NCBI GenBank assembly: GCA_030737835.1
Contig: JAUJYN010000012.1
Span: forward strand, 9,774,618-9,838,617
Source of the DNA: Acorus gramineus
Taxonomy: Eukaryota; Streptophyta; Magnoliopsida; Acorales; Acoraceae
Direction of reading: 5' to 3'
DNA length: 64,000 bases
Shown here: positions 21,246 to 34,474 of the stretch, piece after piece
Layout: every line of letters begins with the position of its first letter
How positions within the stretch are numbered: the first letter of the stretch is position 1
The notes under the pieces: model-generated
Database searches by the model: none
The model's input: only the letters and a program-made list of their open reading frames with translations
What the model was told of the DNA's origin: nothing
Program-made: the position numbers and the translations under genes

Positions 21246-24200
21246 TTTTTAGTGAACAAATGAAAAAAAATGGATTGCAGCATATATTATAATAGTGCAG
21301 CATACACTATGTTATCATAGTATATGAGTTACAAAACGGGCTATAAAAATGGACTGCGTAGATCAACACTCAATTATTTAACCTCTTTTTAACTTTTTTT
21401 TTTTACTTCTCAAATTTTTTATTTATTTATGTAACCTTGTTTTTAAGATCCCTCTTTTTTTTTTATTCATAATCACAAGACAATTTTTTCTTCTTCTATT
21501 TATTTCACTCTTTTTTTCTTCTTCTTCGCTTATCCGGTAAATATTAATTAGTATGTATACATGTACAATGTTAATTATTTTTTGTATGATGTTGGATAGA
21601 ATAAATTATAAAAAATATAATCATATGAGTGTTTTGATTTGTAGAAAAAATGGAGGGCAAAGGGTTAAAAAACATTACTTGGATTTTTTTAATCTTATTT
21701 TATAATGCTAAGAATATTAGTTAGTTATCATAATTCAATAAATATATTATTTAATAATTAGTAATGAACTAATTTTATGCACGTTTCTAAACACGTGATA
21801 TAATATTTTATTTTATATATACATAAATACAATAATCATAGTATTGACAAAAATATAATAATTATTAAATAAATTGACTTTTTTGCGTGTAGAGTTGTAA
21901 AGTTTGTTATGAAGTAATATTTTAATTTAAATACATGAAGATATTTCTATTCTATCGGTATCTCAATTTAAAATAAAATAAATAAAAATGATGATGTAAC
22001 ATGATTATTATCATTCATTTATAATAAAAATAACAAAGAAAATTGAAAAATACTTTATAAAAATAAAATGTGTAAGTTTTAAAATGTCAAATTTAAAAAC
22101 TGGGCAACCTTTTTCGCTTGTTTGTTTTTTTTTATTTATATGCTTTGTTTTTTACAATGCTAAGGGTCCGTTTAGTCTGCGGTGGATAACTCCGTGCTCG
22201 GAAAATTGAAGGCATTTGAAAAACATTATTTTCGATGTTTCTCAAATATAAAAAAAATAATAATATATGGACGTTGCACAACTGTGTAAACATAAAAATA
22301 AAAAACATCTTTAGATTCAGGACGTTGTTACATCAGATTTTTTTTTATTGCAAACCCTACCACATATTCAAAAAGGGAACTAATTCGAGGAACCTCCTGG
22401 TAAAAGAATCAAAGGATGAAAAAATCTCTGTATGGTCCATAGAATTTTTTGCACATATATTACACGCAAATGATCATTATAGATGCCTTTATGAATAGCA
22501 TTCTAAAACCATTTCTTCCCTTTTACAAGATAAGTCTCACAAAAGCATCCACAAACCTGACAGATGGGGTCCTGAAATTTACATTTGATGCAACATAATA
22601 TATTTCAAGCACAAAAAGGTATCTCCCATTAAATTAATTCCTCTGATCCAGTTAAGGAAAAAAAAATCAATCCATTTATTGTTTCCAAAGTGCTCTCTTA
22701 TAAACTTTAAAAGAATCATTTTTAAAAAATTATACACTCTTTATGAGTGTAAGATTACTCACGTCTTTTAGAATCACTTTTTCAAGAATTAATTGTAGAA
22801 CAATAGTTTGCAAAGATTTAATTATCTATCATATTAGGGTCACAATGTTCAGTAAGTGTTGATTCATATCATTTATCATGGGTGATTCTTTTTTCCGAGT
22901 AAATCTACTTCCATTGATGGACAACTTTGAATTAGTTGGATATTCAATAAGTTTTTTTTTTTTTTTTTACACTATAACCTAACTAACTAGAATTTGGTGT
23001 GTAAAAATAGGGTTCACGTTTAGAAGTCGCTGCAGAATTGCCTCCAAAAAAAGAGGAATAACCTATTCACAAGTGTGTGATGCATTGAGAACAAAATGAA
23101 ACATCTCCATCGCTACCGTTGGATCAATGGATTCCTATTCAACGAAAAACGACAGAATAAGCTCCGCAGATTTTGCGGGATTTATTAATCGAATCGGAAG
23201 GTTTAATGGTGGGTTCCGGATTTTTCTTTTCTTTTTTTTTTATAGAAAAGGGAAAAGTTCATGTAACCCCTTGTAATTGTAACCCGTCATAAATCTATAT
23301 AATCTTTTAACTTTTGTTAAAGTCTGTATAACTTATCTTAGAAACATTCATTTAGATCCAAATAGCTCCTTAAAAACACTTATATAAATTTAAATAGCCT
23401 TTATGTTATATTTTAATTGACATTTTAAAAATATTATTCAAATATTATGTTTAATTAATCATGAATAAAAGTACAACATACCAAAAACTCTATTCAATAT
23501 ATTGAAAATGTAGAAAATCATATGTAAATGATGATATTACCCCTTCTGATAGGGTTGTAGAATATATTCAAATGAAAAAATAATTTTTTATATTTTTAAT
23601 ATATTATAGATAATTTTTGATATATTGTGTTTTCAGTCAGTATTCTTTGCAGGTAAACGACTGGAAAAGTCATGGGTGGGTTTATATGGATTGGAGATAG
23701 CTTTCAAGATATTATTTGGATATTTTCTAATAAAATAATATTCTTATTACACGTGTAAGAAAATAAGAGGGACATGGACCGAGTCTGTTGACGAGGACTT
23801 TAAAAATACAGGGAAACGCTTTGAAAAATAAAAAATAATTTGAGAATCCAACAATCTGAACCGTTGAATCAGTGTGTCTATCGTGATTACCAAATTGCCC
23901 TCGGTGGCGGTGCAAACAATCAAAAGCATAAGCAGATCCAAAGTTAGATTTTTGGTTGGTGCACCCGCTCTCTTAATGGAAATTACTGTATTACCCTCGG
24001 CATTTCTTCCTTGATTTTAGGCATGAAAGATGCCATGTCCAATATGAATGTCCGTATTCTGAAAAATCCTGATTTGAACTTTACATATAAAAGACATTTA
24101 CAATCATTTAAACTAATTTTATAAATTATTATAACATCTTTAAGAAGAGATTAAACTTTGATCACATCTTTATATGTTTATACTGAAAAAAAATAATATG

Positions 24201-26910
24201 TGTCACATCACATTATAAATAAATGGGATTTTAAAATGTTTTAATACACATGACAACTTCTAATTGGAGTATGATTGAATTCAATATCAGACATCTTTTA
24301 TTTTCATTTATAATGATCTATGTCTTCTTAATACTGTGTGTTAGAGATTTTATAGTATGTTAATGAACTTTATATATATAAAAAATGCATGTAATTTTAT
24401 AGTTTTGGGTGCATTTTGGTTTTTATAAAAAGAGAGGATGAATTTAAAATGTGATGAATGAGGTTTCTGTATTTTTTTTGTATTTAACACATGAATTGTG
24501 AAACAAGGCATTTAACTGCATAGGGATTGAGAATTTCTGTTGTTTAAATGGATGGAAGAAAATTAACATGAGGGAGAGAGTGTACACAAAGAATTTTTGG
24601 GATTTGTTATTCAATGAAGATTTGCTATTCACTGAGGGGTACAACTTTTCTCTTTTTGGTGGGTTAGAGTTTGGTTTTGGTGGGGGCATTTGTTTTTTGT
24701 TTTGTTTGTTTTCATGTGGGACTTTAATGTCTGTTTCATGAGCATGTAAGAAAAGGCAGCTGTCAACAACCCGAGCTTCTTGTTTTGGATTTTCTATTTT
24801 TCATGAACATTAGATTATTGAGATTTGGTAGAAATGAAAGAGAATAGTCAACTTTAGGGACAGCACTTAGAATTTTTTTTATACCATTTAGATCCTCCAT
24901 GTTGTCTACTTTAGATATCACATAAAAACTAATGTACAGTATCACAATCCCATGACCTTATTACACAATTATTTTTAACAACGTGATAATTTAAGAGACA
25001 TCTAATGTAATATAAATAGGTACATCTTTTTGAAATATCGAGTTTATCTCTCAGTAAAATGTGCAGTAATACACTAGAGGAGAGAGAAAATTGATGCATT
25101 ATTTTATATTAATGCTTTTTGTATAACAATATGTATAAATACCTGTAATATTTAGTGAAAAATGATATACATCTTAATCCATTTCTCCAGCGAACTAGAT
25201 AAACTACTATTTAATGATAATTTTTTAAATTCTAATAAGAGTGGTATTTTGGATATTTTTGTTGTCAAAATGATACTAAAATATTATTTTAATTTTAAAC
25301 TATGATTATACAAGTAACATGTCACCACTGGCAAAGGGATCTAAAGGACATTACACATGAGAATGAAAAACAATAGCAGTTCCTTTGGTATGCCTAGTAT
25401 ATAATTGCATAAACACTGAATCAGTGACAAAGAAGCAAAATAGAGATTGAAAATGTGCTATTGTAAATTAAAAGAGGGTCAATTGGTCGTTTAGACATTA
25501 CTTTCCGATTTGAAGTGGACCTATTCTCTGTTGACTAGATCCCATCAATGGACTTTGGCATTAGACATGGACAAATATAATTATAGCATGAATTGAGACC
25601 ATTTCCTGTATAAAATTTCAAAAGGTTAGGCTTCATATCAAAATCTGTACCAAATGAATACTTCATTTGACCAATCATTTATTAATCAACAATAACATGC
25701 CACATGAATATATTGAAAGGGACCAGCCATGTCTTCTGATTGGTTAGCATGCTCTATGTTGGAGTTTTTTTTCTTTTTCTTTTTTTTTTTTTTACAAAAA
25801 AGAAATTCATGTGTTAATTTTTTACTTATACATTAAAATCAAATCAAATCAATGGAAAGAATCTTGAGCTTGATTCACAGTCTTGAGGCTGCTACAAAAT
25901 TCTCTGTTTATTTGGAAGCTGTGATTCAAGTTCTATATAAAAAAAATCAAGCCATTGTTCTTTGTTTTTCCAAAAAAAAGCAGAGAGTTAATAACATTAA
26001 GGTGTACATAGTTATCATTTCCACCAATAAAAATATCATAATAAAATTTTGATTTTGAAGGACATCAATACATGGTACAATCGTGATACATAAAAACCAA
26101 ATGAAACACATTGATTTGAATCACAAAATCCACATTGGGAAGTTGGTTGGAGCAGAGTCCTTTCAACCTATGTCTCTTTCATAGGTGGTTGGATGGAGGG
26201 AGATCATCAAGCAGGGTTTTGTATGCACACCCACTCTCCTATGAAATTATATGAAATGAACCCTTGTGCATTTCTTCAACAGTATTCATATATGGAACAC
26301 TTTAAAATCCTCGAGTAAGACTGATAAATCGGGTAGTGAAGGAATGTCTTCTTCCATCCCCTCGTTGTTACTCTGTCACTTCTGCAGCTATTCATGTAAT
26401 CACCAAATGCAATATGTTGTAAAAGTATGAAATTCGTTAGACAAGTTATATACTTCAAATAAATATATAAGTATAAAAATGTGTGAAGTATGCAAAAGTG
26501 AATATTGGAATGATTAAGCATAACATATTCCCTCTTTTAATGATCTCTTTCTCAACATCATAGATTTCCAGTAAAACTAATTTTGAATCTTTTCCATGCA
26601 TGGGTCCCTTTTCATTGGTACCCAGAGAGTCAGAGAGAGCATACTCTTCTCCTTTGTAAGGGACCTACAAACATAATTCCAAATGATGATCTTGTGACAC
26701 AAGTTGACAAGTTTATGTGTAATCTGAAAAACCACTGGCTAACCAATTCAGAATAATAGTTTACATGTTCATGCAATATAGATGCTGCTTATATACATCT
26801 GTAAAAAATAAAAAAGAAGGAATTCACTTAATTAGTAGTTGTTTAACAGAATAATACATAGATCAATATTGAATCTTCTACTCCTAATGAAGAATTGAGG
26901 ACGGTAGAAC
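21246..26910. other. Gene-free AT-rich block
   Basis: No supported gene in about 5.6 kb. It contains a T-rich tract (21405-21520), repeated words of the type CTATGTTATCATAGTATAT near 21300, a possible decayed MULE arm at 23250-23400 (ATGTAACCCCTTGTAA, similar in style to the 20.35-kb arm), and several short frames with no recognisable content. The segment 24420-24740 is moderately T/G-rich and may be leader sequence, but nothing follows it. Confidence 0.45.
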
Positions 26911-27318
26911 TGTTGGGAAACGAATATGTGGAAGACAAAAATACGTGGTTCGGCCTAGGTCTACATTCACGGGATGTAAACAGAGAATCCACTATGATAG
27001 TTGAGATATAAAAAAGCCTTACAAACTCTCTTTGATGGAGTTACCCTCTCAATCTCTCTCCTATGGATCTTTACATTTTATCTGTATGTGTCAAGCCAAG
27101 TTTTACCCTGAAACCCTATGAAGATATTTATATGAATAAATAACTTCCTCTCTAAATAATCTCCTAACAAACAAATCTATTTAACTGATTTTAGGAGATT
27201 CACTTTATATCTTAATTAAGATCAAATCTTAATTAATTACCAATTAGGTGTCCACCATAATATGGATTCATCATGGCCATCCGATGTTGATACATTGGAT
27301 CGATACATAATCCTAACA
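26911..27318. mobile_element. Probable solo LTR
   Basis: A 408-bp unit beginning TGTTGGGAAACG and ending ATAATCCTAACA, the 5'-TG...CA-3' form of an LTR. The flanking pentamers are AGAAC (26906-26910) and AAAAC (27319-27323), four of five matching, consistent with a decayed target duplication. The interior has the pattern 'acgtggttcggcctaggtctacattcacggg', which I recall from plant short LTR retrotransposons. No primer-binding site or gag/pol follows, hence a solo LTR. Confidence 0.6.
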
Positions 27319-27824
27319 AAAACATCTTGATATTAATTAGATTTGGTCAGAATTTAATGAAAAATTGGGCTTAAAAAGAGTGTAGTAGATCCTCTTTCAA
27401 TTGTCGGTTATCAATATTATATTTGCTACCATTGTAAGAGTGACGATTTGCTGCCAGAAATAGATGATATATATGAATATGTACAGAGATTTCTTGACTG
27501 GTTGTTGATGGGTTGTTGTTGGGGTTTTATTGGAAGTAAAAATATACAGATTATTATGATTCATTCAGTTGATTAGTCATCAACTAGTTTTGCTGTCGTT
27601 TCCAGTCTAGAGTTAATATATCGTACAGTCCTTGGACATAATAACCATCTAATTAACACAGACTATTCAATTAAAAAAAAAAAACTATATCTGGTCATGA
27701 TGATAATTTCCTGACTAGGAGGGTGCCCCCAACAAGTCTTAACAAGCATACAAAGTGTTGCAAAATATAGGGTGAAGTTTCCAACCTTTTTTTTTTTTTC
27801 AATGCAGGACTAAAGTTTTTTTGG

Positions 27825-28065
27825 GCGCAGTTACACTCAGTATTTTTTTTTTTTTATGGTCTAAAATACAGTCATATATATCTCATTAAAAATCTAGTAA
27901 AACACATAACTCGTTAGATTTTTTTTACACTTACTAAAAATAGATTCATTTAACTTAAAATAGAGCGATATATATTTTTTTATTAAAGCATATACTTCAT
28001 TAGATGATGTTTACTAAATATGCGTGCTCTGAATTTTGATTGATAAAAATAACTGAGTATAACAT
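27825..28065 (+). mobile_element. Short MITE-like repeat, copy 1
   Basis: About 240 bp sharing ordered similarity with 40165-40435: TATATATCTCATTAAAAAT, ACTxAAAATAGATTxATT, TTATTAAAxCATAT, TTAGATGAT. The ends form a short inverted repeat (GTTACACTCAG on the left, CTGAGTATAAC on the right). No coding potential. Confidence 0.5.
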
Positions 28066-29620
28066 TTTCCAAGTTATTTACAACAAATAAAGCAACAAAA
28101 GATATGGCTATGCATTTTTTGGTACCTGTGGGCTTCGGCCACAAAGCCCACGTGAAACACCCAGGCTCAGATATGAGATGTGTTGGTCTGTATCATGAAA
28201 ACCCATGGGCTTAGGCCTTGTGCCTTTCCAGATTTAGGAAAATGATATCTTCAGCCCCATGTAACCTCGCGTGCAGTCTTTAATTATTTTGAAATATACA
28301 CTCACTTACATATTGTTATGAAAAATAAAATATATACCTAGATAAATTGATACATATTTTTCTTTTTTTTTCTGAAAAGATTTTTTTTTAAAAAAAATAC
28401 CGTGCTAGTGGAATATATACAACACTAGGATTGTATACAGTACATTAGTGAAATATATACTGCACTAGTGGAATGTGTAAGTACACTATACAAATGTATT
28501 TTCCTTTTTTCGTGATTTTTTTTTATTTTTCTATGCGCTATATAGATGATTGAGGGACCGTCTAGGAATGCAGAAGGAATAACGTTTACAAAAACAGACT
28601 GAGTGCATCAACGCACGTCAAATTAATCACAAAATATTTCAAAGAATGGTCTTAATTATTTTGAAGAAAGGAAATACAGACAATAGACATTGAAGGAACA
28701 TGGAGTTCAGGGCGCCTTAGATGCTCTTTCAATTATGTATATACGCTCTGCTACCACAGTGTTAGAAGGTGAACTTGATTTTAATAAACGAGAACTCACG
28801 AGAGTTCTTATACATATATCATAGAGTAACGCATCTAAAAATATCAAAATTTATAGTGTTCTTCTAACTAAATATATCTAAATGGTCTAGAGTGTTCTTG
28901 TATTTAGAGTATTTTAAGTGACTACAGAGTCTAAAGTATTTTTGTAATATCTTGTATTTAGAAGGAGCGTTGATATACTTAGCCTGTTTTGCAGCCACGT
29001 CTGCAACTCGATACATTATAATAACGTAATATGTATTGCGCTATCATAGTGTATGGGTGATACAGAATGGGTGACTGACGCGTTCCTAGAGTGATGAAAC
29101 CAAAAATGTCTACTTTGACATTTCCAAGTATTTACAGAAAAATCGACTAGTAGAAATAAAAGGTGCTCCGAACTCGGAATCGCTTCAAATTTTTACTGGA
29201 GCTAGATATATAGGAGATCTTCAAAAGTTGTCACTACCCCCACAATGCGCTCATATTTTTTCATTTTTCCTATTTTGAGGCCCTCAAAATGACATTTTTG
29301 CTATTTTTAGTAACTTTTTAAATTCTGAATATCTTTATCGTAACAACTCGGATTTGATTTCTATCAATTCTAAGGATCTACTAGGATCCCCTAGATTTAG
29401 TTATAACAAAATTTTGTTTGTATTATTTTTAGTAATTTTTATTAGTATAAAAGCTAGACTTGTAATTTAGGGTTTTCAGCTTTTAATTAATATGTTTTTG
29501 AGTTTTATTACTCTTTTGAGAATTGCGAGTTTATCGAAAGATCTCAACGCTTTTTGGATCTTTGTTTAGCTTTTCGCTGCGTTAATAGAGTTCTAATATA
29601 TGACACATTTTTCTTTCATT
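28066..29620. other. Gene-free AT-rich block with CACTAGTGGAATATATAC-like words
   Basis: No supported gene. Repeated short words such as 'actagtggaatatatac' (28405-28480) and 'ctatcatagtgtat' (29042, again near 29853) suggest decayed repeats. Confidence 0.4.
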
Positions 29621-29626
29621 TTCTTA

Positions 29627-30068
29627 ACACGAAAAAAATATAGTATTGTATCTCAGTATGTGTTTCATTTCATGTAACATGTATTTTAATTGGAGTGTTT
29701 ATGATTAAAAAAAAAAAAAAACAATGTGGACTGTAATTAGGATTGGACTTATCATTTTCCATTTGGAGGAGTTCATGTAAGAGTGAAGAAATGAGCGTTG
29801 TACATTCAATTTGTTTTGTAGCTTCATACTATGATAACATAGTATATACATGTGCTATCATAGTGTATAAGGTTTTATCATAATGTATAACGCAAAAAAT
29901 AGTTATCATTTTTTCAATGCAAAAAAAGTATACTAGTATATCTTAGTGTATATTTCATTTCATATAACAACATGTACTTCAATTGAAGAGTGTATGACTT
30001 TTTAAAAAAGAAAATCCGTGTACACTACAATTGATGCTGCAATTAGGGCTGGGCACATCATTTTCTGT
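29627..30068 (+). repeat. Direct duplication of a 130-150-bp unit
   Basis: Segments at about 29627-29757 and 29918-30060 share TCTxAGTxTxTxTTTCATTTC, TAACATGTAxTTxAATTG, GAGTGTxTATGA and 'aattagggctgggc'/'aattaggattgg' in the same order, about 295 bases apart. The spacing contains another ATCATAGTGTAT pair. Confidence 0.45.
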
Positions 30069-30162
30069 GAAGAAATATTTCAAGTCCTGCAGAGTCCATA
30101 TATGTGGATTGTGGTGGTACGTGATGCTTCTATGTGGACTGTGGTGGTATGTGATGTTTTTA

Positions 30163-30615
30163 GCCCTCGTTTGGAATGAGAATAAGCCCTCGGATAACCT
30201 GGTATTGACTGAAATAGAAGTTTTAACCCATTTGTTTGCCTGGTATATCTTGAAATATTTTATATAGAATAAACTGGTATCAAATGGTATATAGATTTCA
30301 ACCAACCACTGGAATTAAAGTTATCCTAACTTATTCCCCCCAAAGAATATGTGGGCCCACTGTCAAATTAACTATCATCATCTCTTATAAATCACATGTC
30401 AAATTAACTATTATTATTTTTTCACCTTTTATAAATCATTATTCATACTTTATTTACATTTTACCCAAACAACAAAATATTTATTCTTAGGTTTACCAAC
30501 GAGAATAATTCAAAACACAATCAAACACAAAATCACTTTATCCTTATTTATACTCACTTATGCCAAAATAAATGTATATCCAATAATAAATCATATTCCC
30601 ATTCCAAACGGAGGC
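30163..30615. mobile_element. Intact PIF/Harbinger-type MITE
   Basis: Flanked by TTA at 30160-30162 and 30616-30618. Ends are GCCCTCGTTTGGAATG and, reverse-complemented, GCCTCCGTTTGGAATG, a near-perfect 16-bp inverted repeat. 453 bp, no transposase. Relatives, all more decayed, lie at 10300-10670, 42669-43096 and 61380-61765. Confidence 0.72.
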
Positions 30616-30618
30616 TTA

Positions 30619-31538
30619 GAATTTTTTTTTAAAGCCTCTAAACTTTTGCGAAGCCATTTTATATCAAACCAAAAATTAAGAATTGAAGTGAAATACAAGT
30701 TTTTCTTTTTTCACAAATTCACTCTTCCACTAAATTCTCTTCTACAAATTAAATCTAATATCCACACAAATTAATATTCACTCTTTTCAACACACTGAAC
30801 ATGCATTCAGATTATCATAGAGCTGGAAGTGTAGTCTATAACAAAATGTTCAAATAACTGCGTGCGCTACTTGCGGTAGATATATACCACTACCACAAAT
30901 AAAAAATTAAAAAAACATCTACTACCATTTCTTCTAATTGAGACAAAAAGGAGACCAGCCGATGAAAAACTTGATTTTCTTAATAATAATAATAATTATT
31001 ATTATTTTCATAGAAGCAAGTACACTTTATGTTTTTTTTTTTTTTTTGGTACACAAAAAGGCCCATGCAATGCAATAGTCTTGACTTATAACAAGTACAA
31101 TAAACTACTACTAAACTAGAGATAAACCAACAGGGCGCTGTTTCACCCAGATCTGTTTTCAGCCTCACTTTTAATCTTATGTGCGTCGGTAGAAAATTAA
31201 CGACGCATATGTTGACGTTAACAAAGCATATGCTTCGAAAGAATATTTTTACATTTTTTATAAATGCATCCATGCAATTCATTGTAATATATGTTTTATT
31301 TTTTTATAAAAACATATAATGAGATGAGGTATACTATTTTAAAAAAAATTAAAACACATAGAGACTGAAAATAAGACTGAATGTAACATTATCTAAACCA
31401 ACAATGCAAAAAAACAGTGGCCCACTTAAATTAAAGCCCATGATATATATCCCTAAAGGATTATAGACCACAATTTGTTTCTCCCCTGCTATAGATATAT
31501 GTCTTAAAAATGGAGTACTGTCTCTATTCCAGAGGGTG
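30619..31538. other. Gene-free spacer
   Basis: AT-rich sequence with an ATT trinucleotide run near 30983-31005 and a T run at 31032-31047 followed by GGTACACAAAAAGGCCCATG, which may be the minus-strand 3' end of another retroelement. No supported gene. Confidence 0.4.
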
Positions 31539-31546
31539 TCCCTATC

Positions 31547-32373
31547 TAGGCCTGTCAACGGGTCTGGTCCAGACCCAGACCCGATCTGATCCAGACCCGA
31601 TTACACGTGTAATATACCCGATCCGATTCGGACCCGACCCGAGTTGGACCCGACCCGGCGGACCCGAACAAACAAACGGGTCGGGTCCGGGTCCACCCCG
31701 CCCCGACCCGTTGGACCCGACTGTTTTTTTTAATATATGTTCATATATTATAAGACCATTAGTATTAGTTGATACATAATTTTATTTCTTACTTAACTTA
31801 TTTTTGTATCTACAAGTTCATAAATCATAATCATAACAAGCCTATAAATCGGTTTGTTTTAAACAATTAACTTATTAGCATTTGAATTTGTATGATTAAT
31901 TAGTTTGTTGCATGATTTATGTTTATTATTTAGGTTAATATGTTAATGTTTATTGTTTTGAATGTTGTTTAGGTTAATATTGTTTTGAATGTTGTTTAGG
32001 TTAGTTATATTTATTATTTAAGTTAATATGTTTTTTTAAGTTAGTGATTATTGTTTTGGATGTTGTTTAATAATTCATTTACTTCTTTTGAATTGTATAA
32101 AATTATATTCAAACATAGTCTCATTAACAATAATGTTTTATTACAAAAAATTTCAAATAGAATAATAAGACAAACAAATACATGAGCTCTTCTCTTTTTT
32201 TTTTTTTTTTACCCAACCATCCGGGTCGGGTCGGACCCGGACCCGACCCGGGTCCGACGGGTCCGGGTCCACATTTCTCCGGACCCGCCGGGTCCTAGGT
32301 TGGACCCGGATCCGCCGGGTCCTATCACGGGTCGGGTCCGGGTCCACCCTGACCGGACCCGTTGACAGGCCTA
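31547..32373. mobile_element. Non-autonomous hAT element with GGGTCC-rich subterminal arrays
   Basis: An exact 8-bp target duplication TCCCTATC flanks the element (31539-31546 and 32374-32381), the hAT hallmark. The termini are a perfect 18-bp inverted repeat, TAGGCCTGTCAACGGGTC. Just inside each end is a dense array of GACCCG/CGGGTC words (31560-31725 and 32217-32365), plausible transposase-binding arrays. The middle is AT-rich without a transposase. Confidence 0.85.
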
Positions 32374-32381
32374 TCCCTATC

Positions 32382-33196
32382 TACTGTGCTAAGCACGGGC
32401 AGGACCACTTTTACGTGTGCATCTTGTTGAGCTATGAAGTGCAACAGATACATATTCTCATCCTGCTGTCTATGATTTGTTTGGGAAATGTCTTGTGTGT
32501 ATCAACATCATATCATATAGTCATGATGAAGTGGTGCAATCATGTACACCCACATATTCACACGTCTCCGAAAGACTACTACAATTAATTATACCCCCAG
32601 TATTTTATTTTATTTTTGAATAGAAGAGCTCTGCGAATCCTCAATTTATAAGTTCTATTGACTTCATATACACAGTCTTCATGTACAATGCCCCGCACTC
32701 ATGAACCACAACCCAACAAAAAAAAAAAAAAATCAATATGTACGTGTGTAACATATATATATCATATTTGTTGATGGATGCTGATAATTAAAATCCTATA
32801 ATGGATTATCTCTTTTTTGCTACATCAGACAACAAAAGGAAATTTTATATAGATATCTTCTGTCACAATTACAAAATTGAAAACAAAGTTTACAATTAGG
32901 AAGCCATTTATTCAGATCTTACACTTATCTAAAAAAACATAAATAATGAAAAGAAATGTATTATTTTAATTTTTTTTATAAATTAAATGAACTATCCATT
33001 CTTCTTTCATATTTTTATAAAGAATAAAATTAAAAACAATCCGTAGGAGAGTCTTACAGAAAGTTGATATATGCTTTAATTTTTTATAAAAATAGTTAAC
33101 ATATTTTATGTATAAACTTATTAAATTAAAAAATATTAAAATTTATATGTATCTGATCTAAAAAGATATATATCTTATTATTCAATGGATGACCTT

Positions 33197-33240
<44 letters not shown>

Positions 33241-34474
33241 GGTAGAAAGACCAACAACATGAAGTAGTTAGAAAGTGGAAGAGCACTTTAAATAAGAAGC
33301 ACTCGTTAAATTAAAAAAAAAAAAGCAAAAAAAGGCAAACCATTACACCAAAAAAAAGAAAAAAATGAAAAGAAAAGGCAAACCTCAGAATCTAATGGCA
33401 AGAACAGACACGCAACCCCCCGGTGATCGTAAAGAATCTCTCACCGCAGTCCACCGACAGAATGTACGGTCTGGATGGATAGAATTTCGAGATAGCAAAG
33501 CGAGTGTAAACTCAATTGGCAGTAACTCACCGTTCAGACAGTCCGTGAAATGTGTGGCCCACATGACACTAATAAAAGCCCATCTGAAGATCTCATTATA
33601 ACACAAACCTGCTTATCGTACGTACATCCTCACATCCTAAAAATCAATCCCGACCGTCCATTTCTTACCTCGTGTCATTCCTATATATACATCCTCTAAT
33701 TATTATTATTGTTATTTTTATTAATTATACACAAAACCTCTCCTCCTTTTCAAAAATGATGACTTCGTTGAACACACGATCATATCTCACCAAAGGATCT
33801 CTAACATTTTTTTTCTATTATATATATATATATATAAGAGCAAACTAGGTACAAAACCAACACAAAAAATTCATATTTTATATCCATCATTCATGACGTA
33901 TAGGCTTCCAACTATTTTTGGTCCCCTATTTAATTCTTGGTTAGTTGGGGTTACATTTATTTTGGATTACAAGTTGATCCATGTTGACAAGGTCTTTTAA
34001 AGTGATTTTTAATGCCTAATTTTACTGTGAAAATTAAATAATCTTACAAACATTTTATTTATCTCTTGGTGGTTATATATTATTAACTATGAATATAAAT
34101 TTTTCAGATTCAATTTTTGTTATTTTAAATATGAATACAAATATCCGAATATCAATTTTTTCTAAGTTTTTTAATATTAATGAATAGTTTTTAATAAGGG
34201 TACAAATTGATCGGTTTAATTTGATTTATGACAAATCCAAATTGAACCAAAATATAATCACATCTAACTCGAAAATTGAATCAAATTGAAAATCCAAAAA
34301 CCAAATCAAAATTGTTTGACAAACCTGAATTAAACCGAATCGAATCGAATTATTAAAATTTACGTAATTTTGTTTTTCACTTTAATTTCTACCAATTTGA
34401 ATTTGTTGAAGTTTATTTGGAGAGTTGGTTTATAACTTCACATAAATATAAATCAGTGTCATTATTTATAAATA
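32382..34474. other. Gene-free spacer with a TA microsatellite
   Basis: Contains a (TA)n tract at about 33198-33237 and a less AT-rich island at 33360-33680 whose short frames (33365-33601 plus, 33385-33606 minus) show no domain. The island ends in CTATATATACATCC near 33680, TATA-like, and might be displaced promoter sequence of the GT14 gene; this is speculation. Confidence 0.4.

Noticed and set aside
22235-22498. 87-codon frame in the 22-kb spacer
   Set aside because: Lys/Asn/Ile/Phe-rich composition typical of chance frames in AT-rich DNA.
31560-32365. Regularly repeated GGGTCC words considered as a CRISPR-like or satellite array
   Set aside because: They lie just inside the ends of a clearly bounded hAT element and are not evenly spaced; a plant nuclear context also excludes CRISPR.
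33198-33237. Dinucleotide TA tract
   Set aside because: Ordinary microsatellite; noted only as a landmark.
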